Counted from the first letter of the stretch, positions 10,223-19,527 are shown. The stretch is 64,000 nt of DNA from Streptomyces rhizosphaerihabitans (GCF_025399795.1 NZ_JAODTZ010000002.1:124001-188000); one strand, 5' to 3'. Notes: generated from the sequence alone by a model not told the origin. Made by a program: numbers and translations.

Positions 10223-10669
10223 ATGAATCACGAGGCGCTGGCCAGGGAAATGAGAGGGCTCCGGGAACAGGTGCCCGGAATCACCGATACGGCGGTGGCG
10301 GCAGCCGACGGAATGCTCATCGCGGCCGACACCGCCGACACCATCGACCCGGAGAGTCTCGCCGCGATCGCCGCCGCGGGCCTCGGCATCGCGCGCCGCG
10401 CGACCGCGGTGACCGGCCGGGGCGCGTTCCGTCAGACCGTGACCTACGGCAGCCAGGGCCTCGCGGCCTTCTACGCGGTCGGCGACACCGCGCTGATGAT
10501 CGTCCTCGGCGACGAGGGCATCGACCTCGAACGGCTCCACGAGCAGACCCGGCCGGCCCTCGGCCGTATCGGGTCGATTCTCACCGACCCCGACCCGCTC
10601 GCCGGGACCCCGACCGCACCCGACGCCCTCGTCGGAGCCGTGACCGAAACCGCGACCGAAGGGGTATGA
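10223..10669 (+). CDS. Roadblock/LC7 domain protein
   Basis: 148 residues with a roadblock/LC7 fold signature: an N-terminal helix MRGLREQVPGITDTAVAAADGMLIAAD followed by the hydrophobic strand LAAFYAVGDTALMIVLGDEG. Such proteins (MglB/CvnB-like) usually act as GAPs or scaffolds for small Ras-like GTPases. The start is ATG 10223 after CAGGGAG. It is followed 4 bases later by a second roadblock-like gene. No GTPase gene is adjacent, unlike the Streptomyces conservons. Confidence 0.8.
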   Translation: MNHEALAREMRGLREQVPGITDTAVAAADGMLIAADTADTIDPESLAAIAAAGLGIARRATAVTGRGAFRQTVTYGSQGLAAFYAVGDTALMIVLGDEGIDLERLHEQTRPALGRIGSILTDPDPLAGTPTAPDALVGAVTETATEGV

Positions 10670-10673
10670 CGAC

Positions 10674-11102
10674 ATGGCCAGCAAGCGAATGACGACGGGG
10701 TTCTCCGACCAGATCATGGGCCTGGTCAAATCACTGCGCACCGACGCGCCGGACTGCGTCGCCTCCGGAGCGGTCGACATGTCGACCGGAATGCTGCTGT
10801 CGTACGAGACCGTCGACAACCATCCGCCGGAGGTCCTGGACCTGCTCGCGGGCGCGACCCTCGACCTGTTCCAGGGGCGCACGGTCCAGATGATCGAGGA
10901 CGTGTTCAAGGAACGCCGCGGTATCGAGTCCGACTCGCACTTCTTCCAGGAGATCCTGGTCAACAGCGACAACCTCACCCATCTGTTCGTGCGCATGAAC
11001 GATCAGCAGGACGTGGTCGCCGTGGTCGTCTGCCGCAAGGCGGTCAACGTGGGAATGCTCTTCGCCCAGGTCCGGCGCGTGGTGCGGGAGTACAGCCTCT
11101 GA
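10674..11102 (+). CDS. Roadblock-like small protein
   Basis: 142 residues. A divergent relative of the preceding protein: the pattern DAPDCVASGAVDMSTGMLLSYE, then LTHLFVRMNDQQDVVAVVVC, then a terminal helix fits a roadblock-like alpha/beta fold. It starts 4 bases after the preceding stop, so the two are probably co-translated and may form a heterodimer. No known partner is next to it. Confidence 0.65.
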   Translation: MASKRMTTGFSDQIMGLVKSLRTDAPDCVASGAVDMSTGMLLSYETVDNHPPEVLDLLAGATLDLFQGRTVQMIEDVFKERRGIESDSHFFQEILVNSDNLTHLFVRMNDQQDVVAVVVCRKAVNVGMLFAQVRRVVREYSL

Positions 11103-11110
11103 ACGCGAAC

Positions 11111-11188
11111 CGGTGGCCCGCCCCGGCGGGGAGGGCCACCGGCGGTGGCGCGGACCGCATACGGCGTCCCGCGCCGCATGCGGTCCGT
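11111..11188. terminator. Two tandem hairpins between converging genes
   Basis: A 10-bp perfect stem (11111-11120 with 11134-11143) is followed by a second (11152-11161 with 11179-11188). They separate the roadblock operon from the leftward ABC permease. Confidence 0.7.
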
Positions 11189-11192
11189 CCGG

Positions 11193-13526
11193 TTACTCCG
11201 TACGCAGTCCGTCCGGCCGCATCAGCCGGATCAGCGGCGGCAGGCTGAGCAGGGTCACCAGGAGCACGACCCCCGCCCCGATGCCGGTCATCGACAGCAC
11301 GCTCGCCCAGTCCACGCTCACCGAGGTGCCCGTCATCTTGAGCAGGACCGTGCCGAGGGTGAGGCCCACGATCATCGCGAGGCCGAGCCCCAGGGCGATC
11401 GGGATCGCGGTCTGCCACAGCACCGACATGCTCAGCGTGCGGCGCCGGGTGCCGAAGGCAACCAGCGCCGACAGCAGCTTCCTGCGCTCGCGCAGCTGCT
11501 CCAGCTGGGAGACCAGCAGGCTCGCGCCGATCAGCAGGAGAACGCAGGCCGCACCGACGAACAGCCCGGTACGGATGGTCGTGAACTTCCCGGCCTGGGT
11601 CGTCGCCGTCCAGGTGTTGGCCTCGGCCTGCTGGTCGATCCGCGCCGCGCTGTTGCGGACGAGTTCACGGACGTCCGGCACCGATTCGTCGAGCTGGAGG
11701 TAGACCGTCCCCTGCACGGCGGACGCGGCCCGCTCGGGCAGCGCGCCGGGCGTGAACAGGAAGCCGCCGCGCTCGTCGCCCGAGGGGTCCTTGCGCGAGT
11801 CCGCCCGCAAGATGTCCTTCGGCACCGTCCAGGGAACCTCCTTGCCCTTGGCGAAGGAGCCGTTGGACGTGTCGAGGTAGAGCTTGGTACCGGCCTTGTC
11901 GAGCGCCGCGGTGTTCTCGTCCCACTCGGCGTTCTCCACCGCGAAGATGTCGCCGTCCTTGCAGGAGGGCAGCCTGGCCGTCTCCCGCAGGGCCGCGCAG
12001 TCGCCGACCGTCACGCTCGACTGGCGCTCGGGTTCGTCGCGCCGGTCGCCCAGATCGGTCCGTCCGAGGGCCGTCGCCCGGGTGACCCCCCTGGTTCCCG
12101 ACAGCTCTCGGACCGCCTTGTCCATCGGTACCTTGTCCGGCACGTTGACGGACATCTGGGCCCGGGTGAGATCGTTCTTGTTGACCTTCGTGTAGTCGCT
12201 GTCGACCCCGGCGAACAGCATCTGCAGGGCTATCGCGCCGGCCACCGCCACCGCGATGCCGTTGACCAGGCGGGCCGCCGAGCCGCTGCTCAACTGGAGC
12301 CTGCGGATGGCCAGTTGCCAGGCGACGCCACCGGAGTTCAGCCGGGCCACGACCGCCTCGACCACCCAGGGCAGCAGCGCGGTGATCCCGACCAGCAGCA
12401 GCAGGACGCCACCGATGACGAGGTATTCGTTGAAGTTCCCGTTGGACCGCCCCTGCCCGATCATCGGGTACAGCATCGCGAGGCCGCCCAGCGGCAGCAG
12501 CAGCCGCCACCACAGCCGGCGCCGCGAGGGCCGGGCCGTACGCACCACGCCGAGCGGTTCGATGACGACGCCGCGCAGCGCGAGGAGCGTCACCGCGACC
12601 GCGGCGGACGGGACCGCGAGGGCCACCAGCGCCACCAGGGCGGGCGTCGGATTGAGGTCGCTCGGGAAGACGCTGATCCTGAAGAGCATTATCAGGCCCG
12701 CGAGCTGACGCCCGATCAGGAAGAACCCGGCACCGAGGAGCAGTCCGACCAGGGCCCCGGCCAGCGCCTCGCCGGCGGCGATGCGCCGGGTCATCCGCCC
12801 GTCCGCGCCGACCAGCCGCAGCGCCGCCAGCCGCCGGTCGCGACGCTCACCGCCGAACCGTACGGCCGCGGCGATGAAGACGCCGACCGGCATCAGCAGC
12901 ACCACGAAGACGATCAGTACGAGCAGCAGCAGGACGGGGTCCATCGCCTCGGACCGCTCCTCGTAGCCGAACGTGTCGATGCGCTCGACCCGGCCGGTGC
13001 TCAGCGCGCCGACGGTCAGTCCGTCGGCGCCCGCGTAGTAGGCGAGTTCGTGCGGATCGACGAGCCCGCTGTCGGCGATCGTGCCGCTCACACGGCGGTC
13101 GAACCGCTCACGCAGGAGCCTGCCCTCGGGTGACTTCAGCAGCCGGTCGAGAGCGGGGGAGACGACCATGTCGCCGACCGCCGGGAACGTGGACACGCCC
13201 GGCGGCAACGGTGCCCGGGAGCCCTCGGGTTCGACCAGCCGGCCGCGTACGTCCTCGTCGCGGAAGGTGGTGTCCGAGGTGGCGACGAGCAGCGTGCGGT
13301 CGGACTTCTTCTCGACCGTCGAGCTGTACATCAGGTAGCCCCGGGCGCTCTCCCGGTGGTGCCGGGCGTCCAGCGCGCTCGGGAGCGCCGTGGTGAGCAG
13401 CAGCAGCGCCACCCCGAGTCCGACCCCGACGGCCGTCAGAAGGACCCGCACCCAGGCCTCACGGCCCCCGGTCACCGCGAACTTGGCGCCCATGGCGAGG
13501 TCGCGGGACCACTGGCGGGCACTCAT
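11193..13526 (-). CDS. FtsX-like (MacB-type) ABC transporter permease
   Basis: 777 residues with two FtsX modules. There is a TM helix near residues 28-50, a large extracellular domain (about 60-250), then three TM helices (about 260-390). A second half follows with TM helices near 400-460, another extracellular domain, and a final bundle with GAACVLLLIGASLLVSQLEQLRERRKLL. Such permeases use ATP hydrolysis mechanically to export peptides or resist cell-wall antibiotics. The start overlaps the ATPase stop by ATGA, so the two are translationally coupled. The substrate is unknown. Confidence 0.88.
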   Translation of the reverse strand: MSARQWSRDLAMGAKFAVTGGREAWVRVLLTAVGVGLGVALLLLTTALPSALDARHHRESARGYLMYSSTVEKKSDRTLLVATSDTTFRDEDVRGRLVEPEGSRAPLPPGVSTFPAVGDMVVSPALDRLLKSPEGRLLRERFDRRVSGTIADSGLVDPHELAYYAGADGLTVGALSTGRVERIDTFGYEERSEAMDPVLLLLVLIVFVVLLMPVGVFIAAAVRFGGERRDRRLAALRLVGADGRMTRRIAAGEALAGALVGLLLGAGFFLIGRQLAGLIMLFRISVFPSDLNPTPALVALVALAVPSAAVAVTLLALRGVVIEPLGVVRTARPSRRRLWWRLLLPLGGLAMLYPMIGQGRSNGNFNEYLVIGGVLLLLVGITALLPWVVEAVVARLNSGGVAWQLAIRRLQLSSGSAARLVNGIAVAVAGAIALQMLFAGVDSDYTKVNKNDLTRAQMSVNVPDKVPMDKAVRELSGTRGVTRATALGRTDLGDRRDEPERQSSVTVGDCAALRETARLPSCKDGDIFAVENAEWDENTAALDKAGTKLYLDTSNGSFAKGKEVPWTVPKDILRADSRKDPSGDERGGFLFTPGALPERAASAVQGTVYLQLDESVPDVRELVRNSAARIDQQAEANTWTATTQAGKFTTIRTGLFVGAACVLLLIGASLLVSQLEQLRERRKLLSALVAFGTRRRTLSMSVLWQTAIPIALGLGLAMIVGLTLGTVLLKMTGTSVSVDWASVLSMTGIGAGVVLLVTLLSLPPLIRLMRPDGLRTE

Positions 13527-14221
13527 ACGATCCGCTCCATGTCCCTGGACTTGCCGTCCCGTACGACGATCTCGCGGTCCGAGTACGCGGCCACGCGCGC
13601 CTCGTGCGTGACGAGCACGACGGCGGCGTTCGTCGAGCGGGCCGCTTCGGTCAGCAGCTCCATCACGCGCTCGCCGTTGAGGGAGTCGAGCGCGCCGGTC
13701 GGCTCGTCGGCGAAGAGCACCCGCGGGCTGGTGACCAGCGAACGGGCGACCGCCACGCGCTGTCCCTGGCCGCCGGAGACCTCACCGGGCCGCTTGCCCC
13801 TGAGGTCGTCGACCTCCAGCCGCTCCATCCACGACAGCGCGGTGCGCTCGGCCTCCTTGCGGCCCGTGCCGTTCAGCCGCAGCGGCAGCGCGACGTTCTC
13901 GACACAGCTCAGCTCAGGTACGAGCTGGCCGAACTGGAAGACGAACCCGAACTCGGAGCGGCGCAGCGCACTGCGCTGGGCGTCGTTCATCGTGGCCATC
14001 TCGCGGCCGTTGTACGTGATCGAGCCCGAGTCGGGGGTGACGATCCCGGCGAGACAGTGGAGCAGGGTGGACTTGCCGGAGCCGGAGGGCCCCATCACGG
14101 CGACGACCTCGCCGGGGTGGATGGAGAACGCGGCACCGTCCAGAGCGGTGGTGGAGCCGTACGTCTTGCGCAGCTCCGACGCTATGAGCAGGGAACCCGG
14201 AGGAGGGGTGGCCGCGGTCAT
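13523..14221 (-). CDS. ABC transporter ATP-binding protein (MacB/LolD-type)
   Basis: 232 residues from ATG 14221. Walker A GPSGSGKSTLLHC (about 43-55), signature EVSGGQGQRVAVARSL, Walker B RVLFADEPTGALDS, and the switch His in VLVTHEARVAA. It energises the FtsX-like permease encoded next. It overlaps both neighbours by ATGA: the PadR stop upstream and the permease start downstream. PadR-ATPase-permease therefore form one coupled operon. A longer reading frame (to 14278) is possible but would overlap padR by 60 bases. Confidence 0.93.
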   Translation of the reverse strand: MTAATPPPGSLLIASELRKTYGSTTALDGAAFSIHPGEVVAVMGPSGSGKSTLLHCLAGIVTPDSGSITYNGREMATMNDAQRSALRRSEFGFVFQFGQLVPELSCVENVALPLRLNGTGRKEAERTALSWMERLEVDDLRGKRPGEVSGGQGQRVAVARSLVTSPRVLFADEPTGALDSLNGERVMELLTEAARSTNAAVVLVTHEARVAAYSDREIVVRDGKSRDMERIV

Positions 14222-14745
14222 CGGGTCGTCACCGCCTCGGCGAGCTTGTCGAGGCGCGCCGCGGTCAGTTCCAGCCACCGCAGATCGGCCTCCAGATGGA
14301 AGAGGGCGTGGTCGCAGATCAGCTGATCGACCAGGTCGCCCTTGCGCTTGCGTTCGGTCAGCATGCGCATCATCCGCAGATGCTCCGAACGCTGGGTGTC
14401 GAGGAGCTCGCTCGCGTCGCGGTGGGTCAGCAGGGCGAGGACGACCTTCGTGTACAGAGTCGACTGGAGGTACGGCTCGGGCTTCTCCGGCGTCGCGAGC
14501 CAGCGCTGTACGTCGGTGATCCCGGCTTCGGTGATCGCGTACCGCTTGCGCTCGGGGCCGTCGCCCGCCTCGATCCCGTCGATCTCGACGAGCCCGTTCT
14601 TCAGCAGCCGCGACATCGTCGAGTAGACCTGGCCGTAGTGCAGCGGCCGGTCGTGACCGAACTTCTCGTCGAAGGCCCGCTTCAGGTCGTAACCGTGGCG
14701 TGGCCCGGACTCCAGGAGCCCTAGGAGGGTGTGACCGATGGACAT
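14218..14745 (-). CDS. PadR-family transcriptional repressor
   Basis: 175 residues. An N-terminal PadR winged helix (MSIGHTLLGLLESGPRHGYDLKR, with YGQVYSTMSRLLKNGLVE as wing) precedes a C-terminal helical Vir-like dimerisation domain. It is the first gene of the operon with the ABC transporter and almost certainly represses it. A near-perfect palindrome just upstream of its start is the likely operator. The start is ATG 14745 with a GGAGGGTG ribosome site upstream. In homologous systems the inducer is often a cell-envelope antibiotic or other drug; not shown here. Confidence 0.9.
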   Translation of the reverse strand: MSIGHTLLGLLESGPRHGYDLKRAFDEKFGHDRPLHYGQVYSTMSRLLKNGLVEIDGIEAGDGPERKRYAITEAGITDVQRWLATPEKPEPYLQSTLYTKVVLALLTHRDASELLDTQRSEHLRMMRMLTERKRKGDLVDQLICDHALFHLEADLRWLELTAARLDKLAEAVTTR

Positions 14746-14756
14746 GCGGAGCACTC

Positions 14757-14797
14757 TACACACGGCGTATACATCGCGTGTATACGCGCCGTGTACA
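14757..14797. promoter_or_regulatory. Candidate PadR operator
   Basis: GTATACA (14767-14773) and TGTATAC (14779-14785) form a perfect inverted repeat around TCGCG. A second pair, ACACGGC (14760-14766) and GCCGTGT (14788-14794), flanks it. It lies 12 bases upstream of the padR start, so binding would block its promoter. Confidence 0.65.
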
Positions 14798-14850
14798 GGT
14801 CGCGGGAGCGGAGGCTCGGAGAGGGGGAACCGGCTGGTCACGGCCGATTG

Positions 14851-15117
14851 TCACGGTTCTGAAACCGGCCCGTCCGGCGGCTCCCCGGAAACCGGCGGCC
14901 GTCCCCGGCCGGGAATCGGTCCCGCGCCGCCGGGCAGGCGCCCGGACTCGGCGAGCGCGCGGCGCAGCAGGAACTCGATCTGCGCGTTGGCCGAGCGCAG
15001 TTCGTCGCCCGCCCATCGGGCCAGGGCCTCGTACACCAGCGGATCGAGTCGCAGCAGCACCTGCTTGCGCTGCTGCTGCGGCCGGCGCGCCGGGGCCCCC
15101 TCCGCGGGATCGGTCAC
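14851..15117 (-). CDS. Ribbon-helix-helix DNA-binding protein
   Basis: About 88 residues. The core KQVLLRLDPLVYEALARWAG, followed by DELRSANAQIEFLLRRAL, matches the Arc/MetJ ribbon-helix-helix pattern (a strand with alternating residues, then two helices). The tail is Pro/Gly-rich. The chosen GTG at 15117 overlaps the stop of a small upstream frame as GTGA; a start at 15165 is also open. It is probably a local repressor, perhaps acting on the palindrome at 15368-15382. No toxin partner is visible, so a toxin-antitoxin role is not supported. Confidence 0.7.
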   Translation of the reverse strand: MTDPAEGAPARRPQQQRKQVLLRLDPLVYEALARWAGDELRSANAQIEFLLRRALAESGRLPGGAGPIPGRGRPPVSGEPPDGPVSEP

Positions 15118-15332
15118 CGGTGGAACCCCGGGTTCGGCTGGACTCCCGCCGCGCCGACGGCGCACAGGGCGGCGCCGGGGAGCGGCCCGAGAAGGCCGAG
15201 GGCCGGTGCGAGCCCCCCGCCGATGCTGTGCGCGGCGAACCCCCGCCCGCGGGGAGCCGGCACGTCGCCCGGTGTCCCGGCGGCGGATACGCCCGGGGCG
15301 GATGAGGAGTCATGGGAGGTGTGTGACGGCAC
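15114..15332 (-). CDS. Possible small protein upstream of the RHH gene
   Basis: 72 residues from GTG 15332, which has AGGGAGGA at good spacing. GC3 is high throughout. It has a Ser/Pro/Gly-rich N-terminus and a hydrophobic stretch (GGGLAPALGLLGPLPGAALC) that could be a membrane helix. Its stop overlaps the RHH start as GTGA, suggesting translational coupling. No family is recognised, so it may still be chance coding. Confidence 0.4.
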   Translation of the reverse strand: MPSHTSHDSSSAPGVSAAGTPGDVPAPRGRGFAAHSIGGGLAPALGLLGPLPGAALCAVGAAGVQPNPGFHR

Positions 15333-15367
15333 GGAGGGTCCTCCCTTTCGCACGACATGGCTTCTGC

Positions 15368-15382
15368 ATATCTAAGTGATAT
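15368..15382. promoter_or_regulatory. AT-rich inverted repeat, candidate operator
   Basis: ATATC-TAAGT-GATAT is a perfect 5-bp inverted repeat standing out as AT-rich in GC-rich DNA. It lies between the RHH/small-ORF unit and the divergent PBP gene. The remainder of 15333-15581 shows no other gene. Confidence 0.45.
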
Positions 15383-15581
15383 CAGTTTACCGGGCACGGC
15401 AACCTTCTGCCCCTCCCGCTCGTCGGATTCAGTGAGGCGGGTGCGTAAGGCGTGCTGATTGTCACGTCCGGAAAAGACCGGATCGGCTGCCCTTTGTCAT
15501 AGCGCGCGGTGTTAGCTTTCTGAGCTGACCTGACCGACGAACTTGTGTGCCACACGAGAATGAAGCGGAGCGGATCGACCC

Positions 15582-17903
15582 ATGGGACGAGCTGAAGAGA
15601 GACGAGCGCGGCAGGCGCAGGGCCGCCGCGCGGCGCCCCAACGCTCGTCGGAGCACGAGTCGGCGGGCCCCGGGTCCGGCGCGAAGGCGGGCGGCAAGAC
15701 CCGCCGTACCGGCATACGCCGGTACGTGAACTGGAAGTCGCTCCTCGGGACCTTCTTCGGCTTCTGCCTGCTCGGCATGGGCGCCTTCATCGTGCTCTAC
15801 ATGGTCGTTTCCGTGCCCGAGGGCAACGCGGCCGCGAAGCGGCAGAGCAACATCTACAAGTACGGCGACGGCTCGATGCTCGCGCGCACCGGCAAGGTCA
15901 ACCGCGAGATCGTCGACCTGTCCAAGGTGCCCAAGAGCGTTCAGAAGACCTTCGTCGCCGCCGAGAACAAGACCTTCTACCAGGACTCGGGCATCGACCT
16001 CAAGGGCACCGCGCGAGGTCTGATCAACACCCTCTCCGGCAAGGGCAAGCAGGGTGGTTCGACGATCACCCAGCAGTACGTCAAGAACTACTACCTCAGC
16101 CAGGACCAGACCGTCACGCGCAAGCTGAAGGAAATGGTCATCTCGCTGAAGCTGGACCGCCAGCAGTCCAAGGACGACATCCTCGCGGGCTACATCAACA
16201 CCAGCTACTACGGCCGCAACGCCTACGGCATCCAGGCGGCGGCGCAGGCCTACTACCGCGTCGACGCCAGCGACCTCACGGTCCAGCAGGGCGCCTACCT
16301 CGCCTCGCTGCTCCAGGCTCCGAGCCAGTACGACTGGGCGGTCGCCTCGAAGACCGGCAAGAAGCTGGTCCAGGCCCGCTGGAACTACACCCTCGACAAC
16401 ATGGTCCAGCAGAACTGGCTGGACGCGGGCAAGCGCGCGGCCATGAAGTTCCCGGTTCCCAAGGACCCCGCGGGCGCCCCGGGCATGGAGGGCCAGACCG
16501 GCTATCTGGTGGAGGCGGCCAACAACGAGCTGGCCAAGCAGCTCGTCGCCCAGGGCACCGCGGCCGATCTGGGCGACGCCCACGACATCATCGACCGGGG
16601 TGGCTGGACCATCACGCTCAACGTGGACAAGAAGAAGCAGGCCCTGCTGCTCAAGACCGTCAAGCAGCAGCTCACCAGCAAGCTGGACCCGAAGAAGCGC
16701 AAGGTCGACGCCAACATCCAGGCCGGTGCCGTGTCGGTCGACCCCAAGACCGGCAAGGTCCTCGCGATGTACGGCGGCAAGGACTACTTCAAGCACTACT
16801 TCAACAACTCGACGCGCCGTGACTACCAGGCCGCGTCGACGTTCAAGCCGATGATCTTCGCGGCCGCCCTGGCCGAGGAGGCCAAGACGCACTCCGGCGA
16901 TCCGATCACCGCGAACACGATCTACGACGGCACCAACCGCCGTCCCGTCGTCGGCAGCGACATCGGCTTCGCGCCGCCGAACGAGGACGAGCACAGCTAC
17001 GGCCCCGTCACCGTGCAGACCGCGATGAACAAGTCCATCAACTCCGTCTTCGCGCAGATGGGCGTCGACGTCGGCATGGACGAGGTGCTGAAGACCGCGG
17101 GCAAGCTCGGCATGAACACCAAGGGACTCCAGGCGGTGCCCGCCCAGACCCTCGGCTCCATGGGCGCCAGCCCGCTGGAGATGGCGGGCGCGTACGCCAC
17201 GCTCGACAACCACGGCAAGAAGGTCACCCCGGCGCTCGTCGCCTCGGCCGAGCACAAGGACCGTACGGTCACGATGCCGGAACCGATCGGCGACCGGGTC
17301 ATCAGCGAGGAGGCCGCAGACACGGTCACCTCGGTGCTGACCGGCGTGGTCGACGACGGTACGGCCCGGGTCTCCGTACGGAACAACCCGTCCCGTGACG
17401 GCCAGCAGGTCGCCGGCAAGACCGGTACCTCCGACAACAACAAGTCGGCCTGGTTCACCGGCTACACGCCGAACCTGGTCACCTCGGTCCTGCTGTTCGG
17501 TGAGGACGCGAAGACCCACAGCCAGGTCTCCATGAAGGGCGCCACGGGCCTCGTCCTGGAGGGCGGCCGTGTCAACGGCGGTGGCTACCCGGCGAAGATC
17601 TGGGCGGCTTACACGTTCGAGGCGATGGCGGGGAAGGTCACCGAGTTCGACCTGAACACCACCTCGGGCGCGGCGGTGGCGCCGACCGGCCTGCCCACCT
17701 TCACCCAGACGCCGTCCAGCACGCCGTCGTCGACCCCGACCACCGAGGCGCCGTCGTCGGAGCCGCCCACCACGAGCGCTCCGCCGACCCCCACGGACGA
17801 GCCGACGACGACCGAGCCGACGACGACGAGCCCGTCCACACCGACGGGTTCGCCCAGTACGGCGGGCATCCCGGCCAATCCGTTCGACCAGACCAGCCAG
17901 TAG
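15582..17903 (+). CDS. Class A penicillin-binding protein
   Basis: 773 residues, bifunctional peptidoglycan synthase. A basic cytoplasmic tail (1-50) and one TM helix (about 53-78) come first. The GT51 transglycosylase follows, with catalytic Glu in AAENKTFYQDSG (about 128) and GGSTITQQ (158-165). The transpeptidase has nucleophile STFK in AASTFKPM, SIN in NKSINSV, and KTGT in AGKTGTSDNN. The tail (about 700-773) is Thr/Ser/Pro-rich low complexity, as is usual in actinomycete PBPs. It polymerises and cross-links the wall outside the membrane. It is monocistronic with a strong terminator. The ribosome site before ATG 15582 is weak. Confidence 0.95.
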   Translation: MGRAEERRARQAQGRRAAPQRSSEHESAGPGSGAKAGGKTRRTGIRRYVNWKSLLGTFFGFCLLGMGAFIVLYMVVSVPEGNAAAKRQSNIYKYGDGSMLARTGKVNREIVDLSKVPKSVQKTFVAAENKTFYQDSGIDLKGTARGLINTLSGKGKQGGSTITQQYVKNYYLSQDQTVTRKLKEMVISLKLDRQQSKDDILAGYINTSYYGRNAYGIQAAAQAYYRVDASDLTVQQGAYLASLLQAPSQYDWAVASKTGKKLVQARWNYTLDNMVQQNWLDAGKRAAMKFPVPKDPAGAPGMEGQTGYLVEAANNELAKQLVAQGTAADLGDAHDIIDRGGWTITLNVDKKKQALLLKTVKQQLTSKLDPKKRKVDANIQAGAVSVDPKTGKVLAMYGGKDYFKHYFNNSTRRDYQAASTFKPMIFAAALAEEAKTHSGDPITANTIYDGTNRRPVVGSDIGFAPPNEDEHSYGPVTVQTAMNKSINSVFAQMGVDVGMDEVLKTAGKLGMNTKGLQAVPAQTLGSMGASPLEMAGAYATLDNHGKKVTPALVASAEHKDRTVTMPEPIGDRVISEEAADTVTSVLTGVVDDGTARVSVRNNPSRDGQQVAGKTGTSDNNKSAWFTGYTPNLVTSVLLFGEDAKTHSQVSMKGATGLVLEGGRVNGGGYPAKIWAAYTFEAMAGKVTEFDLNTTSGAAVAPTGLPTFTQTPSSTPSSTPTTEAPSSEPPTTSAPPTPTDEPTTTEPTTTSPSTPTGSPSTAGIPANPFDQTSQ

Positions 17904-17916
17904 GGCCGAGCGCGCA

Positions 17917-17950
17917 GGAGGGGGCACCCGGAGTTCCGGGTGCCCCCTCC
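17917..17950 (+). terminator. Strong hairpin terminator
   Basis: A perfect 15-bp stem (17917-17931 with 17936-17950) with a 4-base loop, 13 bases after the PBP stop. It lies in a convergent region and may also stop catalase readthrough. Confidence 0.85.
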
Positions 17951-18052
17951 TTACGTGCTCCCTGTTTACGTGCTCCTTCTTTGCGTACCCCGTCTTCGAG
18001 GTGCCCGGGGTGCGCGGCCTTCTCGTGCCCGAAGCGCGCGCCGCGGAGCCGG

Positions 18053-18072
18053 TTCAGCCACCTTCAGCCACC
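18053..18072. repeat. 10-bp tandem duplication across the catalase stop codon
   Basis: TTCAGCCACC is repeated directly at 18053-18062 and 18063-18072; the catalase stop lies in the second copy. Confidence 0.8.
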
Positions 18073-19527
18073 GTCGACGCTGTCCGCGATCCGGTCGCCG
18101 GTCTCCTTGTCCACGTTGCGCCAGTACTGCACCGCGCGGTCCAGCACCGGGCGGGTCACACCGTCCTTGAGGTGCCCGCTCACGTTGTCCACCAGCCGGT
18201 CCCGGGCCGCGTCGTCGAGGACCTGGCGGACCATCGTGCCCGCCTGGCCCCAGTCGTCGTCCGCGCTGTGCGGCTTGTACGCCTCGCGCACCAGCTCGCC
18301 GGCGGTCTGCCAGCTCGCGGGGTCACCGAACTGCCCGTAGTCGGCCGCCGGACCGCCGTAGGAGTTGGGTGCGTAGGGACGGGCCGCGTGCGACGGCTCG
18401 TAGCGCATCGGACCGTCCTTGGCGTACGAGTTCACCGGGGCGTGCGGCCGGTTGGGCGGCAGCTGGGCGTAGTTGGGACCGATCCGGTACCGGTGGGTAT
18501 CGGGGTACGAGAACAGCCGGCCCAGCAGCATCTTGTCGGGCGAGGGCCCGATGCCCGGCACCAGGTTCGAGGGCTCGAAGGCGGCCTGCTCGATGTGGAC
18601 GAAGTAGTCCTCGGGGTTCCTGTCCAGCACCATGCGGCCCACGTCGATCAGCGGGTAGTCCCCGTGCGGCCACACCTTCGTCAGGTCGAACGGGTTGAAC
18701 CGGTAGTCCGCCGCGTCCTCGAACGGCATGATCTGGACCTTCAGCGTCCAGCTCGGCGCGTTCCCGGAATCGATCGACCCGTACAGATCCCGGCGGTGCA
18801 GGTCCGGGTCCGTCCCCGCCAGCTCGTCGGCCTCGGCCTGGGTGAGGAACTCGATGCCCTGGTCGGTCTTGAAGTGGTACTTCACCCAGAACCGCTCACC
18901 ACCGCCGTTGATCCACATATAGGTGTGGGAGCTGTAGCCGTTCATGTTGCGGTAGGTCTTCGGGATGCCCCGGTCGCCCATCAGCCAGGTCACCTGGTGC
19001 GCCGACTCGGGCGAGAGGGTCCAGAAGTCCCACTGCATGTCGTGGTCGCGCAGCCCCGTCGCCGGGTGGCGCTTCTGGGAGCGGATGAAGTCCTGGAACT
19101 TGATCGTGTCACGGACGAAGAAGACCGGGGTGTTGTTGCCCACCATGTCGTAATTGCCGTGCTCGGTGTAGAACTTCAGCGCGAAGCCGCGGGGGTCGCG
19201 CCAGGTGTCGGGCGAGCCCTGCTCCCCGGCGACGGTCGAGAAGCGCGCCAGCATCTCGGTGCGCCTGCCCGGCTGGAAGAGGTCGGCCCGGGTGAACTGA
19301 CTGACGTCGTTGGTCACTTCGAAGAATCCGTACGCGCCACTGCCCTTGGCGTGCACCACCCGCTCGGGCACCCGCTCCCGGTTGAACTGCGCCATCTTCT
19401 CGATGAGGTAGTGGTCCTGGAGCAGGATCGGGCCGTCGGGTCCGACGGTGAGCGAGTGTTCGTCGCTCTCCACCGGAATCCCGACGTTGTTCGTGGTGTA
19501 CGGAGCCTTCCGGGATGCCTGCGTCAC
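18064..19527 (-). CDS. katA: Monofunctional haem catalase
   Basis: 487 residues, clade-3 small-subunit catalase converting H2O2 to water and oxygen in the cytosol. The distal His region is [20 protein letters not shown] (about 53-72), with the Asn in [12 protein letters not shown]. The proximal Tyr motif is [14 protein letters not shown] near residue 345. Length is typical. It is monocistronic. No Fur-type CatR gene adjoins it, so the regulator must lie elsewhere. Confidence 0.95.
   Translation of the reverse strand: MTQASRKAPYTTNNVGIPVESDEHSLTVGPDGPILLQDHYLIEKMAQFNRERVPERVVHAKGSGAYGFFEVTNDVSQFTRADLFQPGRRTEMLARFSTVAGEQGSPDTWRDPRGFALKFYTEHGNYDMVGNNTPVFFVRDTIKFQDFIRSQKRHPATGLRDHDMQWDFWTLSPESAHQVTWLMGDRGIPKTYRNMNGYSSHTYMWINGGGERFWVKYHFKTDQGIEFLTQAEADELAGTDPDLHRRDLYGSIDSGNAPSWTLKVQIMPFEDAADYRFNPFDLTKVWPHGDYPLIDVGRMVLDRNPEDYFVHIEQAAFEPSNLVPGIGPSPDKMLLGRLFSYPDTHRYRIGPNYAQLPPNRPHAPVNSYAKDGPMRYEPSHAARPYAPNSYGGPAADYGQFGDPASWQTAGELVREAYKPHSADDDWGQAGTMVRQVLDDAARDRLVDNVSGHLKDGVTRPVLDRAVQYWRNVDKETGDRIADSVDGG

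Noticed and set aside
14851..15332. Toxin-antitoxin pair
   Set aside because: The RHH protein has no toxin-like partner; the upstream small frame looks hydrophobic and Pro/Gly-rich, not like a known toxin.
15462..17927. Very long antisense open frame across the PBP gene
   Set aside because: It mirrors a real gene; long antisense frames are normal at this GC content. The same applies to 46094-48745 and 60431-62794.
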